A stretch of DNA of 64,000 nt, taken from positions 434,001 through 498,000 of the forward strand of contig JAUFOR010000006.1 in NCBI GenBank assembly GCA_040285745.1, in the 5' to 3' direction. Shown here piece by piece: positions 18,918 to 28,857 of the stretch. Every line of letters begins with the position of its first letter. Position 1 is the first letter of the stretch. The translations under genes were made by a program, and so were the position numbers. The stretch comes from Barthelona sp. PCE. Its lineage: Eukaryota > Metamonada: BaSk clade. The notes under the pieces are model-generated. The model searched no databases. It was not told the origin of the DNA and worked only from the letters and a program-made list of their open reading frames with translations.

Positions 18918-19982
18918 ATGTTGGAATTGATTCTAAGTATCCTTGGTGTCATTGTTTTCGTGGTGCTCATCTTCCTACGCATGGGAGCAATCATTGTCAG
19001 ACAATCTGAGAAGGTAGTCATTGAGAAGTTCGGTTCGTTCCATAAAGTTCTAGATTCTGGCTTCCATTGGTTCTTCCCGGGCATATACGCCAAACGCGAG
19101 AAGATTTGGACTAAGTACATGTTCAACGCTAAAGGAAAATTGATTGAGTATTCAGTCAGTGATTTCCGTATTGATATGAGAGAGCAGGTGTTTAGGTTCG
19201 ACTGCACAGGTGTGTACACAAACGATGGTGCAAGAGTTAACGTCCAAGCTCTTCTTTATTACAGAGTCAACGATGCTCAAACTTGTATGTACGAAATAAG
19301 TGATTTGCAATCTGCCCTCGCACCTACCGCCCAGACCCTCATCAAGGAGTCTTTTGGTAAGCTTAGCTTTATAGAATCACTCTCATGTCAGGAATTTATT
19401 AACTCCCATATTGAATCATGGGGAGCTATGTTTAGTAAGTGGGGTATTTATGTTGAACGTCTTGAAATTATTGAGATTGATCCTACAGGACAAGTTTTGG
19501 AGTCGATGTCTCGCCAGTTGTTTGCTGAACGTGATCGTCGTGGACGTATTGCTCATATGTCAGGTGAATCCGCAAAGATGCAGCTTGTTTCAGAGGGTTC
19601 AAAGGTTGCTGCAGCCAATATGGGTATTGCAGAAGCAGAAGTGTCAAAGAAAACTTCTCAAGGTGAATCTGAAGCAACAATTATTATGGCCCAAGCTGAC
19701 ATAGATGCATTAGAGGTGCTACATCAAGCTATTTCAGTTGATGAGAACCGTTCAAAGACGCGTGCTACAAACTTCTTGATTGCACAAAACTATCTTGATA
19801 TGATTAAATTTTTAGGGCAAAACAAAGATCTGAACAAAACCATCTATTTCCCGTATCCTGTCGAGTTAAGTGGAGCTATTAAAGGCGTTACAGAACAACT
19901 TTCTAATATTCGTCGTGAACCTACCTTGCAAGTACCAATTACTCAAACTGAACCAGAAGATGAATTTGATGATTTAAATTAA
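18918..19982 (+). CDS. SPFH/band 7 (stomatin-like) membrane protein
   Basis: A 354-residue protein with one N-terminal hydrophobic segment (residues 1-24), then an SPFH/band 7 domain from about 28 to 215. Hallmarks are RQSEKVVIEKFGSFHKVLDSGFHWFFPG, typical of stomatins and prohibitin relatives, and an Ala/Glu-rich helix (about 205-270: SGESAKMQLVSEGSK, EAEVSKKTSQGESEA). Stomatin-family proteins oligomerise in cholesterol-rich membranes and regulate channels; some act in mitochondrion-related organelles. The C-terminus is acidic. The ATG is at 18918, right after an in-frame GTG. It converges on POLD2 with a 22 bp gap. Localisation to plasma membrane or organelle cannot be told. Confidence 0.88.
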   Translation: MLELILSILGVIVFVVLIFLRMGAIIVRQSEKVVIEKFGSFHKVLDSGFHWFFPGIYAKREKIWTKYMFNAKGKLIEYSVSDFRIDMREQVFRFDCTGVYTNDGARVNVQALLYYRVNDAQTCMYEISDLQSALAPTAQTLIKESFGKLSFIESLSCQEFINSHIESWGAMFSKWGIYVERLEIIEIDPTGQVLESMSRQLFAERDRRGRIAHMSGESAKMQLVSEGSKVAAANMGIAEAEVSKKTSQGESEATIIMAQADIDALEVLHQAISVDENRSKTRATNFLIAQNYLDMIKFLGQNKDLNKTIYFPYPVELSGAIKGVTEQLSNIRREPTLQVPITQTEPEDEFDDLN

Positions 19983-20004
19983 AAAAATTCTATGTAAATA
20001 CAAC

Positions 20005-21303
20005 TTATTCGAGATTGATAACGACTGGCTTTGCTGTTGGGGTATTACCATTCATCGCATCTATCATTACAAAAACACCCGTATCATAGTGGGGTACTCC
20101 TACATATAACACATCATCCCTTGTTATGATGGACGCATCTGTTGCATCACCGACCAGGCAAAACAGGACAACATTTACCGCCTCCGATAGCACAAAGGGA
20201 TCATGCTCCATTGGGGAGACGTCGACTGCATGTGGAGTTGGTAAAGCTAGATGGCGGTAACCATACATCAACTCTGCTAAATGCAGCGGTTTCTTGTATG
20301 TAATTCTGACTGATTCACTGATGACATCATCGGGGATCGCACCGAACTTAACTCCATTAATGTTAAATACTGATGGTGATGTGAACCTATGTATGGTTAG
20401 CATTCTTGCAGAGTTCTGTAACAACAAGGGCCTGATTGGCTTCCTGGGCAGTGAAGCATCTGTCGGGTCACTCATACCGGGGACGACAATGACATCCACT
20501 ATGGTTCCAAGTTCACATAACAAGACGTCAATCAAATTCGTGTAATGCATCTGTTCTCCTTGCACATACATCTGCTCGGGGACAATGGGCGGCTGCAGCA
20601 GGGAACCAATTAGAATGATTGCCGAAACACGTTTTCCTTGAGGAGTAAACTTCAGAAAATCACGTAAAATACAAAAATTCTTGAGATCTTTCTTCTCGTC
20701 CACAAATACATTAGCGATACATAAAACACTGGTCCGCTCAGTGGTGTACTCAAGCGACGGGGGCAGGAGAGCTGGGGGACGGAACACTTGTTCGATCATA
20801 AATTTAGTCTCGTTGGTGGGAATGTAGCCAATGAGACCAACGCATGCTCCTAGGACGAAGAAATCTTCAAGAGGGGGGAGCTTTCCCTCGTCCAATGCGT
20901 GCTTGTGTACCTGGATGGGGATACGACCACTTTCATCCTCGAAAAAAAAGGTTTGTTCTTCTTTCTCTACTTCCATTTTCTCAACAAGGCGTGCAGGTCG
21001 AATGTCACCATACTCCTCAAAGCGCTCGATGAAATCGTCATAATTGTTGTTGATGTAAAAAGAACCAAAAACACCACAGCGAACGTGTGAACAATCCAAA
21101 ACACGTTTCACAACCTTTGTACGACGTTCATATGCATTACACGCTGCTTCCAAGGATGGCTTGATCATCTCTCTGAACTGATCAAGGCGGCTTTTAATGA
21201 ATTTGAGTATGTTAAGATCTTCTGTAGGTTTACCCAAAAACTGTTGAAAGTTTGTCGATATCTCGACTGGTTCTCTGAATGTCTTTCCAGTTACGGCCGT
21301 CAT
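20005..21303 (-). CDS. POLD2: DNA polymerase delta subunit 2 (small B-subunit)
   Basis: A 432-residue B-subunit. An OB-fold region covers about residues 70-175 (with IRPARLVEK at 101-109), followed by an inactive calcineurin-like phosphoesterase domain (190-432). The diagnostic PGMSDPTDASLP stretch (275-286) matches the PGEFDPTN..LPQQP motif of POLD2, followed by the expected hydrophobic core and the DPF segment near the C-terminus. POLD2 bridges the catalytic subunit of replicative polymerase delta to its accessory subunits. Length fits the family (about 430-470). The phosphoesterase metal ligands appear lost, as is normal for this subunit. The start is ATG 21303 in a TTCAGTATG context. Confidence 0.9.
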   Translation of the reverse strand: MTAVTGKTFREPVEISTNFQQFLGKPTEDLNILKFIKSRLDQFREMIKPSLEAACNAYERRTKVVKRVLDCSHVRCGVFGSFYINNNYDDFIERFEEYGDIRPARLVEKMEVEKEEQTFFFEDESGRIPIQVHKHALDEGKLPPLEDFFVLGACVGLIGYIPTNETKFMIEQVFRPPALLPPSLEYTTERTSVLCIANVFVDEKKDLKNFCILRDFLKFTPQGKRVSAIILIGSLLQPPIVPEQMYVQGEQMHYTNLIDVLLCELGTIVDVIVVPGMSDPTDASLPRKPIRPLLLQNSARMLTIHRFTSPSVFNINGVKFGAIPDDVISESVRITYKKPLHLAELMYGYRHLALPTPHAVDVSPMEHDPFVLSEAVNVVLFCLVGDATDASIITRDDVLYVGVPHYDTGVFVMIDAMNGNTPTAKPVVINLE

Positions 21304-21376
21304 ACTGAATTAAAAAGTTAATACTTTGTAAATGGAAGATAAAAGAAAATACGAAACTCATCATCTATTTTTCAGT

Positions 21377-22288
21377 TTACTGAATATTAAAAAACTCCTT
21401 TGTTGTGTCATAACAGACACCTGCTAAATCAGAACACTTCATTCCCATAAGTTGACTGACTACCTCAGCCACCTGAATGATTTTGCAAGGTTCATTTCGA
21501 TTCTTAACAAGATAGCCCTTCTGCCATCTGTCATATCTCTTTGTGTTGAATTTTGTATGAACGAATTGGTGAGAATAATGACTTTTCTTGATTTCGCAGA
21601 ACCGGCAATCTGTTTCAAGCATAATGTGGCTTGCATCCATCTGCCGAACGACGTCACAGTTTTCTTCTGTCTTGAGACTGCAACCATTCAATGAAATAAA
21701 CATACCCAGCTCAACAACTTCTTCATATTCTTCTATTGAACCTGTGAATGAATGTACTACACCCTTTGTCACACCGCTACGCTCGATGCCGCGGCGTAAA
21801 CTGTCAATAAAATCATTATGACAATTCCGACTGTGTAAAAACATTGGCAGTTTTAATTGCTCAGCCAACCCAAATTGAAAGTCGAAAATCCTTTTCTGCG
21901 TTTCTTCATCAGCAAAAAACAACCTATCATAATCTAATCCAAATTCACCAATTGCAGAAAATTTTTGGGGGCATGTCTCATAAAGGTCAACCATCTCCCC
22001 AAAGTACTGTTCTGCGTTTTTCACCTCTGATGAACGTGTTGGGTGACATCCAATAGTGGTTGTCATATTCTCATGATCCTTAACTAGATCTACAGCACTC
22101 TTCAAGTCTTTCAAACATCCGGATGTGATTATCAGATGTGTAACATCGTATTTTGGTTGAACACAACGATCCAGCATATCTTGAAAGTCGTCTGGATGGC
22201 GGCGGCGACCATGAGGTCCAATTCCATGGAATTGGGGGTCGCAAAGGTTTGCACCGATATCAATGAACTTCATTCTCTCATCTGACAT
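21377..22288 (-). CDS. TatD-family metal-dependent deoxyribonuclease (TATDN1-like)
   Basis: A 303-residue TIM-barrel hydrolase. Family landmarks in order are FIDIGANLCDPQF (8-20), TIGCHPTR (78-85), AIGEFGLDYDRL with metal ligand E115, FLHSRNCH with H152, VVHSFTGS with H179, NGCSLKTE (201-208) and LETDCRFCE with D227. The RNEPCKIIQVAE segment near 265 is characteristic of eukaryotic TATDN1. TatD enzymes act as 3'-5' exonucleases or endonucleases in DNA repair and apoptosis-like DNA breakdown. As in TATDN1, the bacterial HxH near the N-terminus is replaced. All other metal ligands are present, so an active enzyme is expected. Confidence 0.9.
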   Translation of the reverse strand: MSDERMKFIDIGANLCDPQFHGIGPHGRRRHPDDFQDMLDRCVQPKYDVTHLIITSGCLKDLKSAVDLVKDHENMTTTIGCHPTRSSEVKNAEQYFGEMVDLYETCPQKFSAIGEFGLDYDRLFFADEETQKRIFDFQFGLAEQLKLPMFLHSRNCHNDFIDSLRRGIERSGVTKGVVHSFTGSIEEYEEVVELGMFISLNGCSLKTEENCDVVRQMDASHIMLETDCRFCEIKKSHYSHQFVHTKFNTKRYDRWQKGYLVKNRNEPCKIIQVAEVVSQLMGMKCSDLAGVCYDTTKEFFNIQ

Positions 22289-22688
22289 TGTTAAATATTG
22301 CTTAACGTATTAAAAAAATTGTTTACGCACAAACAGGTTCTCAAAAATCACATTTTTAAAGACTGCCAATTTTGATGTTGTCACCCAAATTCAACCCATT
22401 AAATGACAAAATGACTCCACAAAAAATGACAAACATTGTGATTCAAAAAAATTGCGTTGTAGACATTTACAAGCTAAATAAGTGCTTATCCAAAATAAAA
22501 CAGATTCAACCAATATAAATGCAGTGTAACATGAAATAGGAAAAAGAAATAGAAAGAATCGCTAAAGTCATAATTCAGGAAAATACTCCGTTAAAGTCAC
22601 AATCCATACCCATTGAGTCCCGTTTCCATGTCTCAAAAAATCACAAAACTCGATTTACAACTTTTAACCTTCTCATCTCGCACAAACA
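22289..22688. other. Divergent intergenic region
   Basis: 400 bp of AT-rich sequence between the TatD gene and AP-2 alpha. No RNA gene or repeat seen. A CTCATCTC pyrimidine-flanked CA lies about 16 bases before the AP-2 alpha ATG and may be its initiator. Confidence 0.4.
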
Positions 22689-25202
22689 ATGGCAAGCCTT
22701 CCAATGAGAGGTCTCCACAACTACATTGTGGAGATCAGACGTGCCCCAAACAAGCAGTCCGTCCGTGCAAGGATCCAAAAGGAGTTAGCGCATATTCGCG
22801 ATAAATTCAGCGCTAAGAGGATTTCTCGATACGATATGCGTAAGTATGTGTGCAAGCTAATGTATACATACTTGCTCGGTGAAGATATTGATCTTGGACA
22901 CATTCAAATTACAAATTTAATGGCCTCTACTGAGTTTGCCGATAAACAAATCGGTTACCTCGCATGTGAGCTCCTGTTTGAGGGTCGCTCTGATCTTGTT
23001 TTGCTCGTAACTGAGCAGATGAGGGCTGATATCATGTCAGATGATGAGCTCTTCCAATCTCTCGCTCTCTCAGCAGCAGGCACAATCGGTGACGAGACGA
23101 CCGCCGACGTGCTCACCCCAGTTCTTTGCGATCTCCTTTTAAAGAAGAAGAGTCTCCCTGATATGGTTGTCAAGAAAATTTCATTATGCTTATTACGTTT
23201 CTTTCAAATCAACAATACCTTCTTTGACCTCGATGCGTTCGGTGAGCGCTTCCCGTTCCTCATTTCCCGCGCTTCTCCATCAGGTCTCATGGGCCTCATC
23301 AGTTTGCTAACAACGATAGCCGCAGATGATCCAACCATGTTTGAACATCTCGTCATCGATGTCATCGGGGTTCTGAGCGATGTCCTCGACAAAAAGCTCA
23401 GCTCATCATATATCTACCACCGTGTACCAGCCCCATGGTTACAATACGTTTGTCTTCGTTTTCTGTCATTGTACACCACTTTCGAAGACTCTGCTGTTAA
23501 GGGTCATGTTGAACGTATCCTTACTACAATCCTAGCAACACACACTGACCTTGCAGAGAAAAACAAGAATACAAGTTATGGTATCATCTTTAGTGCCATC
23601 AATATTGTGATCAATTTAGCAAAGTACGATGTTTCGAGGAACTTACAGAACCAATCAATCACACTCCTCAGCAAGTATCTCCGCGCAAAGGCAAGCAATC
23701 TGCGCATGATGGGTATTAAAGGACTGAGGTTATTCGTCAGAGAATGTAATGTTCATAGTGAGGTAGAAGCCTCTTTCGACGATTTATTCGAACTGTTGCA
23801 TGGAGACGATCCGGTGCTTGTCAAGAGTGCTGTTGGCCTTATCTATGAGGCCACAACTTCAAGGAACGTAACTAAGAGTATCTCTGTTTTACACAAATTC
23901 ATATTAGAAGAAGACTGTTCCACTGCAATCAAAAAGGACATTGCATTTAAGCTGACAGCAATGGCCGAGACACACGTCCCGCCGCTTGTATACCTCGACA
24001 CCATCTTCGATCTGATTACCCACAAGAAAATTGGTGATTTATTACCAGAAAGCGTATATCACCGCCTCATCGTCATTGTGAGCAACACACCAGCCCTCCA
24101 GACGCGTATTCTCACATACTGTGTCAAGCTACTGCAGCGCCCTGAGCTGAACGAGATGAGTCTTAAACTCTCATCGTTTGTTATTGGAGAATTTGGCGAT
24201 GAAACCGTGTCTGCCTCATCAGTACTTGAAAGCTTCGAAAAACAGCTTACCACTACACTTTCAGATTCTACTATTGTTTCTGTTTTGATTTCATTGGCAA
24301 AGATGCTTACTTGGTCGCATGATAACATTTCTGATCGCGTTACAAAGAAAATCGCTGAGTATTTAGACCACCCTAGTATCAACGTCCAGCAAACAGCAAA
24401 CGAGGTACACGTTGTTCTGACAAAGGCTCCTGAATTAATCGGTGTGTTGTTCGACAGTATCCCTGAACTTGACATGTCCCTTCTTGAGTTGGAGAAGAGC
24501 GAGGTCGCCGTGACAGAGCGTGACATGGAGAAGCAATGCATGTCAATTATCAAGAAGGGAGAAGGATCCCTGTATAACAACAAAAACATTGGTGTTGAGG
24601 CGAAGGTTATGTTTAGCGGCACAGAATGTCGTTTAGCACTCACCATCATGAACCTAAGCGCAGTTGATCTCACTGATTTCGAGGCTGGGTTCTCATCTAA
24701 TGATAGCGTAACGCTCCGGTTCTACAACACACCTGAAACTTCAATTACAGTGGGTGAGAGTATACAGGTGCTTATTGTTGGTTCGGTGAAGAGCGTAATC
24801 ACCAAGGCACCGATGCTTGGCATTCGTTATGTTGTTGATGGGGAAGCAGCGTTCGAAACCATCATGCTTCCAGTGCTCATGACACCCTTCATCGCCCCAT
24901 CCACCCTGAAGGAGAGCACGTTTGAAGTTGCTTTCCCGCAGGCTAACTTGCGTAGTGAACAGCAGTACACATGCACTGAAACTCAGTTTGAGGACTGGAA
25001 GAAAATTGTTACAGATGATTGGCAGATCATTTCCGGTGCGGACAAGGGTGATATGGACCTGAAAATGGGTGCTATTGTATCTTTTGATGGTCGTTCCGCC
25101 GGTGTATTGGCTAAAGCTATGTTTGCTGATGATAAGCTTATTTTTGAAGTTAAGTCGAGAGACGAAATCGCCCTCCAGGTCGTAAATTGTCTCCATTTCT
25201 AG
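22689..25202 (+). CDS. AP2A: AP-2 adaptor complex alpha-type large subunit
   Basis: An 837-residue adaptin. The N-terminal signature MRGLHNYIVEIRRAPNK followed by RIQKELAHIRDKF, KYVCKLMYTYLLG and IDLGHIQITNLM is that of alpha adaptins, as is HRVPAPWLQ (about residue 247). The trunk runs to about residue 590 as an armadillo solenoid, then a very short hinge, then a small beta-sandwich appendage plus platform (about 635-837). AP-2 links clathrin to cargo and PIP2 at the plasma membrane. The protein is shorter than animal alpha (about 940) because the hinge is almost absent. It nevertheless carries an LLELE clathrin-box-like motif at 598-602. The gene uses common codons and looks well expressed. 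Confidence 0.85.
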   Translation: MASLPMRGLHNYIVEIRRAPNKQSVRARIQKELAHIRDKFSAKRISRYDMRKYVCKLMYTYLLGEDIDLGHIQITNLMASTEFADKQIGYLACELLFEGRSDLVLLVTEQMRADIMSDDELFQSLALSAAGTIGDETTADVLTPVLCDLLLKKKSLPDMVVKKISLCLLRFFQINNTFFDLDAFGERFPFLISRASPSGLMGLISLLTTIAADDPTMFEHLVIDVIGVLSDVLDKKLSSSYIYHRVPAPWLQYVCLRFLSLYTTFEDSAVKGHVERILTTILATHTDLAEKNKNTSYGIIFSAINIVINLAKYDVSRNLQNQSITLLSKYLRAKASNLRMMGIKGLRLFVRECNVHSEVEASFDDLFELLHGDDPVLVKSAVGLIYEATTSRNVTKSISVLHKFILEEDCSTAIKKDIAFKLTAMAETHVPPLVYLDTIFDLITHKKIGDLLPESVYHRLIVIVSNTPALQTRILTYCVKLLQRPELNEMSLKLSSFVIGEFGDETVSASSVLESFEKQLTTTLSDSTIVSVLISLAKMLTWSHDNISDRVTKKIAEYLDHPSINVQQTANEVHVVLTKAPELIGVLFDSIPELDMSLLELEKSEVAVTERDMEKQCMSIIKKGEGSLYNNKNIGVEAKVMFSGTECRLALTIMNLSAVDLTDFEAGFSSNDSVTLRFYNTPETSITVGESIQVLIVGSVKSVITKAPMLGIRYVVDGEAAFETIMLPVLMTPFIAPSTLKESTFEVAFPQANLRSEQQYTCTETQFEDWKKIVTDDWQIISGADKGDMDLKMGAIVSFDGRSAGVLAKAMFADDKLIFEVKSRDEIALQVVNCLHF

Positions 25203-25382
25203 TGTTCCATAAGTAAAGAAATTTTGTTTTTAGGTTTAAAAAATCATCAAGCTCCATACTGTTTTGAAGCAACACATGTGGCACACCAATATGAGTTACT
25301 AATGGAATGGTTAAAATGCTAAACCATATCGTCTGTTTGCATTGTATTATTTTATTCATTCTTTTTACAAGCAATTTTCAGT

Positions 25383-27437
25383 ATGGTTACGGTAACTGAG
25401 GCAAAAGAGGGTGTTGAAGGTGTTGTTTCTGATGAACAACAATGCAAATGCATTTACGGTGTTTTGAGTAGTATTTTGGTTTTGAACAACGGGCACACAT
25501 CGTTAACCAACATGAATACGAAAGATTTTTGCGCAACCAAACCCATTGTATCCACAATTCACAAGCAGCGGCAAAATTCATTTTATGGGAATTTTTCTTG
25601 TTATGTTGATTGGAATGATGGAGGTGCGAATTGGAACGACCCACCGGGTTTCGTAATCACAAGAACAAACATCGAAACAGGTAAACATCACCATGAAGAG
25701 TACGAATGGAGATTTCCAATAACATTAGAAACATTCAGCGATGAAACAGTTCACGTGATTGACGACAACCATGTTCTGCTCTGTTCAGAAGATGAGGATG
25801 AGGACGGAAACATAATTGACATATGTTATCTTGTACATCTAGGTAGCTGGGAATACCGCCGTCTTGATGATATTTTTATCCATATTAACTGTGGTTTTTT
25901 GATCGTGGCTCTTCATTCTGAGGATTGTCAAAACCTTTATATCTGTTCAGAATTCAATCCTCACAATGATAACCCTTTTGAGTTATTATTGCTTGAAGGT
26001 GTACACAGTGATGTGGAAATGGTGCCTCTACACAACGTCAATGCAATGTGCTTCTTTGAATTAAATGAATGTGACCTTGTTAATCTTTGGGTTTGTAATG
26101 GTAATACTATGCATAACTGTATGATAGATTACCCATTACTTTGTGACTTTAAATTGCATCAACAGCCTTCCGCGATATATCTGTGGGAGATGACATCTGA
26201 AAGATTGTCGATGTCATTCAGTACAGGTTCGTATGTGAAAACAATCACAATCAATAATGATCATAATTCTTACAACATCAATTATGGATATTTTGATTAT
26301 CAAATGATGGATGTTTTTCCAGTGGAGCAGTTAGAACTTCCGTTCTTATACAACAATGGTGATTTATCAGAATTTGTTTATCTATGCAGACCCTCTGAAG
26401 TTCTATTTGGTGTGTGGAATCAGTCTGCAACCAAAATCTTACCAAATTCTGTCTTAGCACACAAAAGTGATATGCATGAAAAGCAAGAGATTTTTTTTGA
26501 TTTTATTCAAAATAGAATTGTTGTGCTACATGGTCAGAACTTGATTATTGGACCCACAGCCATCATTCACAACCGTGCAGTGATTCCACCATCTGATTCA
26601 TCTGATTTGACTGTGTTTGTGGACGTTATTACTGAAAACCGAACTTCGTCGTATAGTATACAGTGGGTAGATGGCACAATAGCATCATGTGTGGACATCA
26701 CCATTGCGTCAACTGCAAAATTGAAGGGTTCAATTTTTGAAAAACCATTTTTTGTGGATGAAACTAATAACATGTTTTTTGTTGGTGATAGAACACAGTT
26801 CATGATGATAAATGGCCCTGTAACGCATTTTTGCGGAATGGCACACACTCTCGCTGTATTGACAAATGTTGAGTTAAAACTTGTTTTTTTTTCTAATGAT
26901 TCACAAATGATTAACGCTTTGACAATTTCTATTGAAAATGGAATCAAATGCTACGTTAGTCCTTACCGAGATGGAAACTTACAGTTAGTGTGCGTTGCAC
27001 ACTATGAGAAACTACCCAACTCAGAAGAGTGCTGGCAAAAGTACGAATTGTTTTGTATTGATACAGAGATGGCATCAATCGTTGATAGATTTGTCCTAAA
27101 TGAGCCTAATGATTACTCGAAGTGTATGTCATACTACCTAAATGCATGGACTGTTGGTGTTCATGAAGGTAGTTTAGAATTTGAGCTTCTCAACGGTAAT
27201 TTACAGATTAAAAAAACCAACATGCATCAGCGTGTATCGTACTGCTCATACGATCTACCTCCTAATATACGTTGGACTTCATTACCATTCAGCAATGATG
27301 ATTCTAGTTGTTTTGAGATAAAAAAAATTTGGTTTGATGGAGATAAGTTCGTTACTGTTGAGCATAATGTTTATAATGTTGAAGAATTTATACAACATGC
27401 TGAAATCGTGCATTTATACTTACCTACCTTTGAATAA
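25383..27437 (+). CDS. Hypothetical beta-rich protein
   Basis: A 684-residue acidic, Asn/His/Cys-rich protein that I do not recognise. It has no signal peptide and no membrane helix. Throughout, short hydrophobic strands alternate with polar turns (FLIVALHSEDCQNLYICSE, NRIVVLHGQNLIIGP, FFVGDRTQFMMING), as in a multi-bladed beta-propeller or similar all-beta fold. No WD40 or Kelch consensus is evident. The start ATG at 25383 is in a TTTTCAGTATG context. It converges on the gene at 27451 with a gap of 13 bp. Confidence 0.7.
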   Translation: MVTVTEAKEGVEGVVSDEQQCKCIYGVLSSILVLNNGHTSLTNMNTKDFCATKPIVSTIHKQRQNSFYGNFSCYVDWNDGGANWNDPPGFVITRTNIETGKHHHEEYEWRFPITLETFSDETVHVIDDNHVLLCSEDEDEDGNIIDICYLVHLGSWEYRRLDDIFIHINCGFLIVALHSEDCQNLYICSEFNPHNDNPFELLLLEGVHSDVEMVPLHNVNAMCFFELNECDLVNLWVCNGNTMHNCMIDYPLLCDFKLHQQPSAIYLWEMTSERLSMSFSTGSYVKTITINNDHNSYNINYGYFDYQMMDVFPVEQLELPFLYNNGDLSEFVYLCRPSEVLFGVWNQSATKILPNSVLAHKSDMHEKQEIFFDFIQNRIVVLHGQNLIIGPTAIIHNRAVIPPSDSSDLTVFVDVITENRTSSYSIQWVDGTIASCVDITIASTAKLKGSIFEKPFFVDETNNMFFVGDRTQFMMINGPVTHFCGMAHTLAVLTNVELKLVFFSNDSQMINALTISIENGIKCYVSPYRDGNLQLVCVAHYEKLPNSEECWQKYELFCIDTEMASIVDRFVLNEPNDYSKCMSYYLNAWTVGVHEGSLEFELLNGNLQIKKTNMHQRVSYCSYDLPPNIRWTSLPFSNDDSSCFEIKKIWFDGDKFVTVEHNVYNVEEFIQHAEIVHLYLPTFE

Positions 27438-27450
27438 ATACGTTTTTTGA

Positions 27451-28548
27451 TCAATCTGCATCAATTTGTTCCTTCATACATGCGCGGGTTCGATGCTCCA
27501 GAAGGGAGAAACGAGCTATGAGCTGATTACCAAATCTTTCTTGTAAATAATACACATACATACTCCTTACCACTCGGGACCAGTTGCTGCGCCATGCCCT
27601 CTTCCCCTCTGAACATAACAAGCACACGATACCAACCATATCTGTGAGTGAGCAGTCTTGAACATCAGAATTTAACAACTGGCTTGCTGGAACACATGCA
27701 TCGAACTGGAGAAAGTCTGGAAAGCGTACGTTGGAAAAGAGATGTACGTATTCAAGAATTAAACTCCCAATGAAATCTTCAAAATCTATTAAAGAACCTA
27801 AATGATTTTTTGCTCTTTTCAAACTGATCTCTGTACATAATGAGGGCAACACCGTGATAGTGTTTGATGACACCTCGTCTAATTCCACATCGGAACATAA
27901 ACAGAGACATTTAAGCTTTTGTACTTTTTCCCTCTCTGTTACATAGATTGGGATGTTAGGATCGACGAGAAACACTTCCTTACAACTGGTGCTTAGTAAA
28001 AGCGGGACGTCTAGCACTTTTGCGTAGTGCATTGCAATGAAAAAGCATGGATTATACATGATTGGCTGCGTCTCAATATAACAACATACGTAATATGGAA
28101 TATTTTGGATTTCCTTCACGTTACGGCTCCAATACAAGATCTTATGCTGTCTCAATGGCTTGAAATTACTAAAAAAATTTATCCTTGTTGCTAGTGAAAA
28201 TGAACCACGTACTACTACATTTTGTGAGTCAATGATCGTGAATGGAAGACGTGTCGTTCCTTCATCTATCCCAACCATGTCTTCACAATCAGAGCAATCC
28301 TCATCTTTCTCCTCGGAAGTGTTATCTGAGATAACATACTGCATACTTTGGAGTTTATGAGTCAAAAGTTCCTTCAACCCACTTGATGGTGCAATTTCTC
28401 CACCAGAAACAATGTAAAACGCATCATCCTCATCCTTAGGTACGACAACGGACCCATTAAAACCTGTTGCCTTACGTACTGAAATCAGACGCTCAGCGTA
28501 GATGCGCAGGTGTTGCGGAATTTCCTCCAAATCAATTTTGCCCCACAC
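27451..28548 (-). CDS. Hypothetical protein, 5' end unresolved (no in-frame ATG)
   Basis: An open frame of 365 codons with coding-like composition, of unknown function. It has an acidic Cys-containing stretch (EEKDEDCSDCED near residue 80) and a helical C-terminus. The frame extends upstream of its first ATG (28344, Met 69) to a GTG at 28548, and the next in-frame codon block upstream ends at a TAA (28564-28566). No ATG exists in that extension. Possible readings are a start at Met 69, a first exon hidden in 28549-28857, or non-AUG initiation. A TTTTTTCAC initiator-like sequence lies just before the GTG, and out-of-frame ATGs precede Met 69. The coordinates given are the full open frame. Confidence 0.55.
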   Translation of the reverse strand: MWGKIDLEEIPQHLRIYAERLISVRKATGFNGSVVVPKDEDDAFYIVSGGEIAPSSGLKELLTHKLQSMQYVISDNTSEEKDEDCSDCEDMVGIDEGTTRLPFTIIDSQNVVVRGSFSLATRINFFSNFKPLRQHKILYWSRNVKEIQNIPYYVCCYIETQPIMYNPCFFIAMHYAKVLDVPLLLSTSCKEVFLVDPNIPIYVTEREKVQKLKCLCLCSDVELDEVSSNTITVLPSLCTEISLKRAKNHLGSLIDFEDFIGSLILEYVHLFSNVRFPDFLQFDACVPASQLLNSDVQDCSLTDMVGIVCLLCSEGKRAWRSNWSRVVRSMYVYYLQERFGNQLIARFSLLEHRTRACMKEQIDAD

Positions 28549-28857
28549 AAAGAAGTGAAAAAATTAGAAAACGAGTTTAAGTTTTCATTCTATCAATATG
28601 ATAATTTTCGCACCGAAAATCTGAGTTATTTAGATACTGCCCTGTATTAAACATCTTTAATATGCACAATTGCGATATTAATATCCTGAGCCCAAATTGT
28701 ATAGTTTCACTCGTAAATTTGAGTTTTGACCATCCACAACGGATTTAATCCCATAATAACCCCCAAAAAAACCCTGAAAAATAAGTAAAATCCGCTGTGG
28801 CATTGAGTGGCCCTTGCATTTTTGTTTCTTCGTTCTTTCATTTAGTATATATTAACA
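28549..28857. other. Divergent intergenic region upstream of CDC48
   Basis: 309 bp, AT-rich. It may contain an undetected first exon of the minus-strand gene ending at 28548, although I found no ATG followed by GTATGT there. On the CDC48 side, CTTTCATTTAGTATATATTAAC lies immediately before the start and could be the initiator. Confidence 0.4.

Noticed and set aside
24059-24673. 204-codon minus-strand frame inside AP-2 alpha
   Set aside because: Antisense shadow of a gene with clear homology; no independent promoter space.
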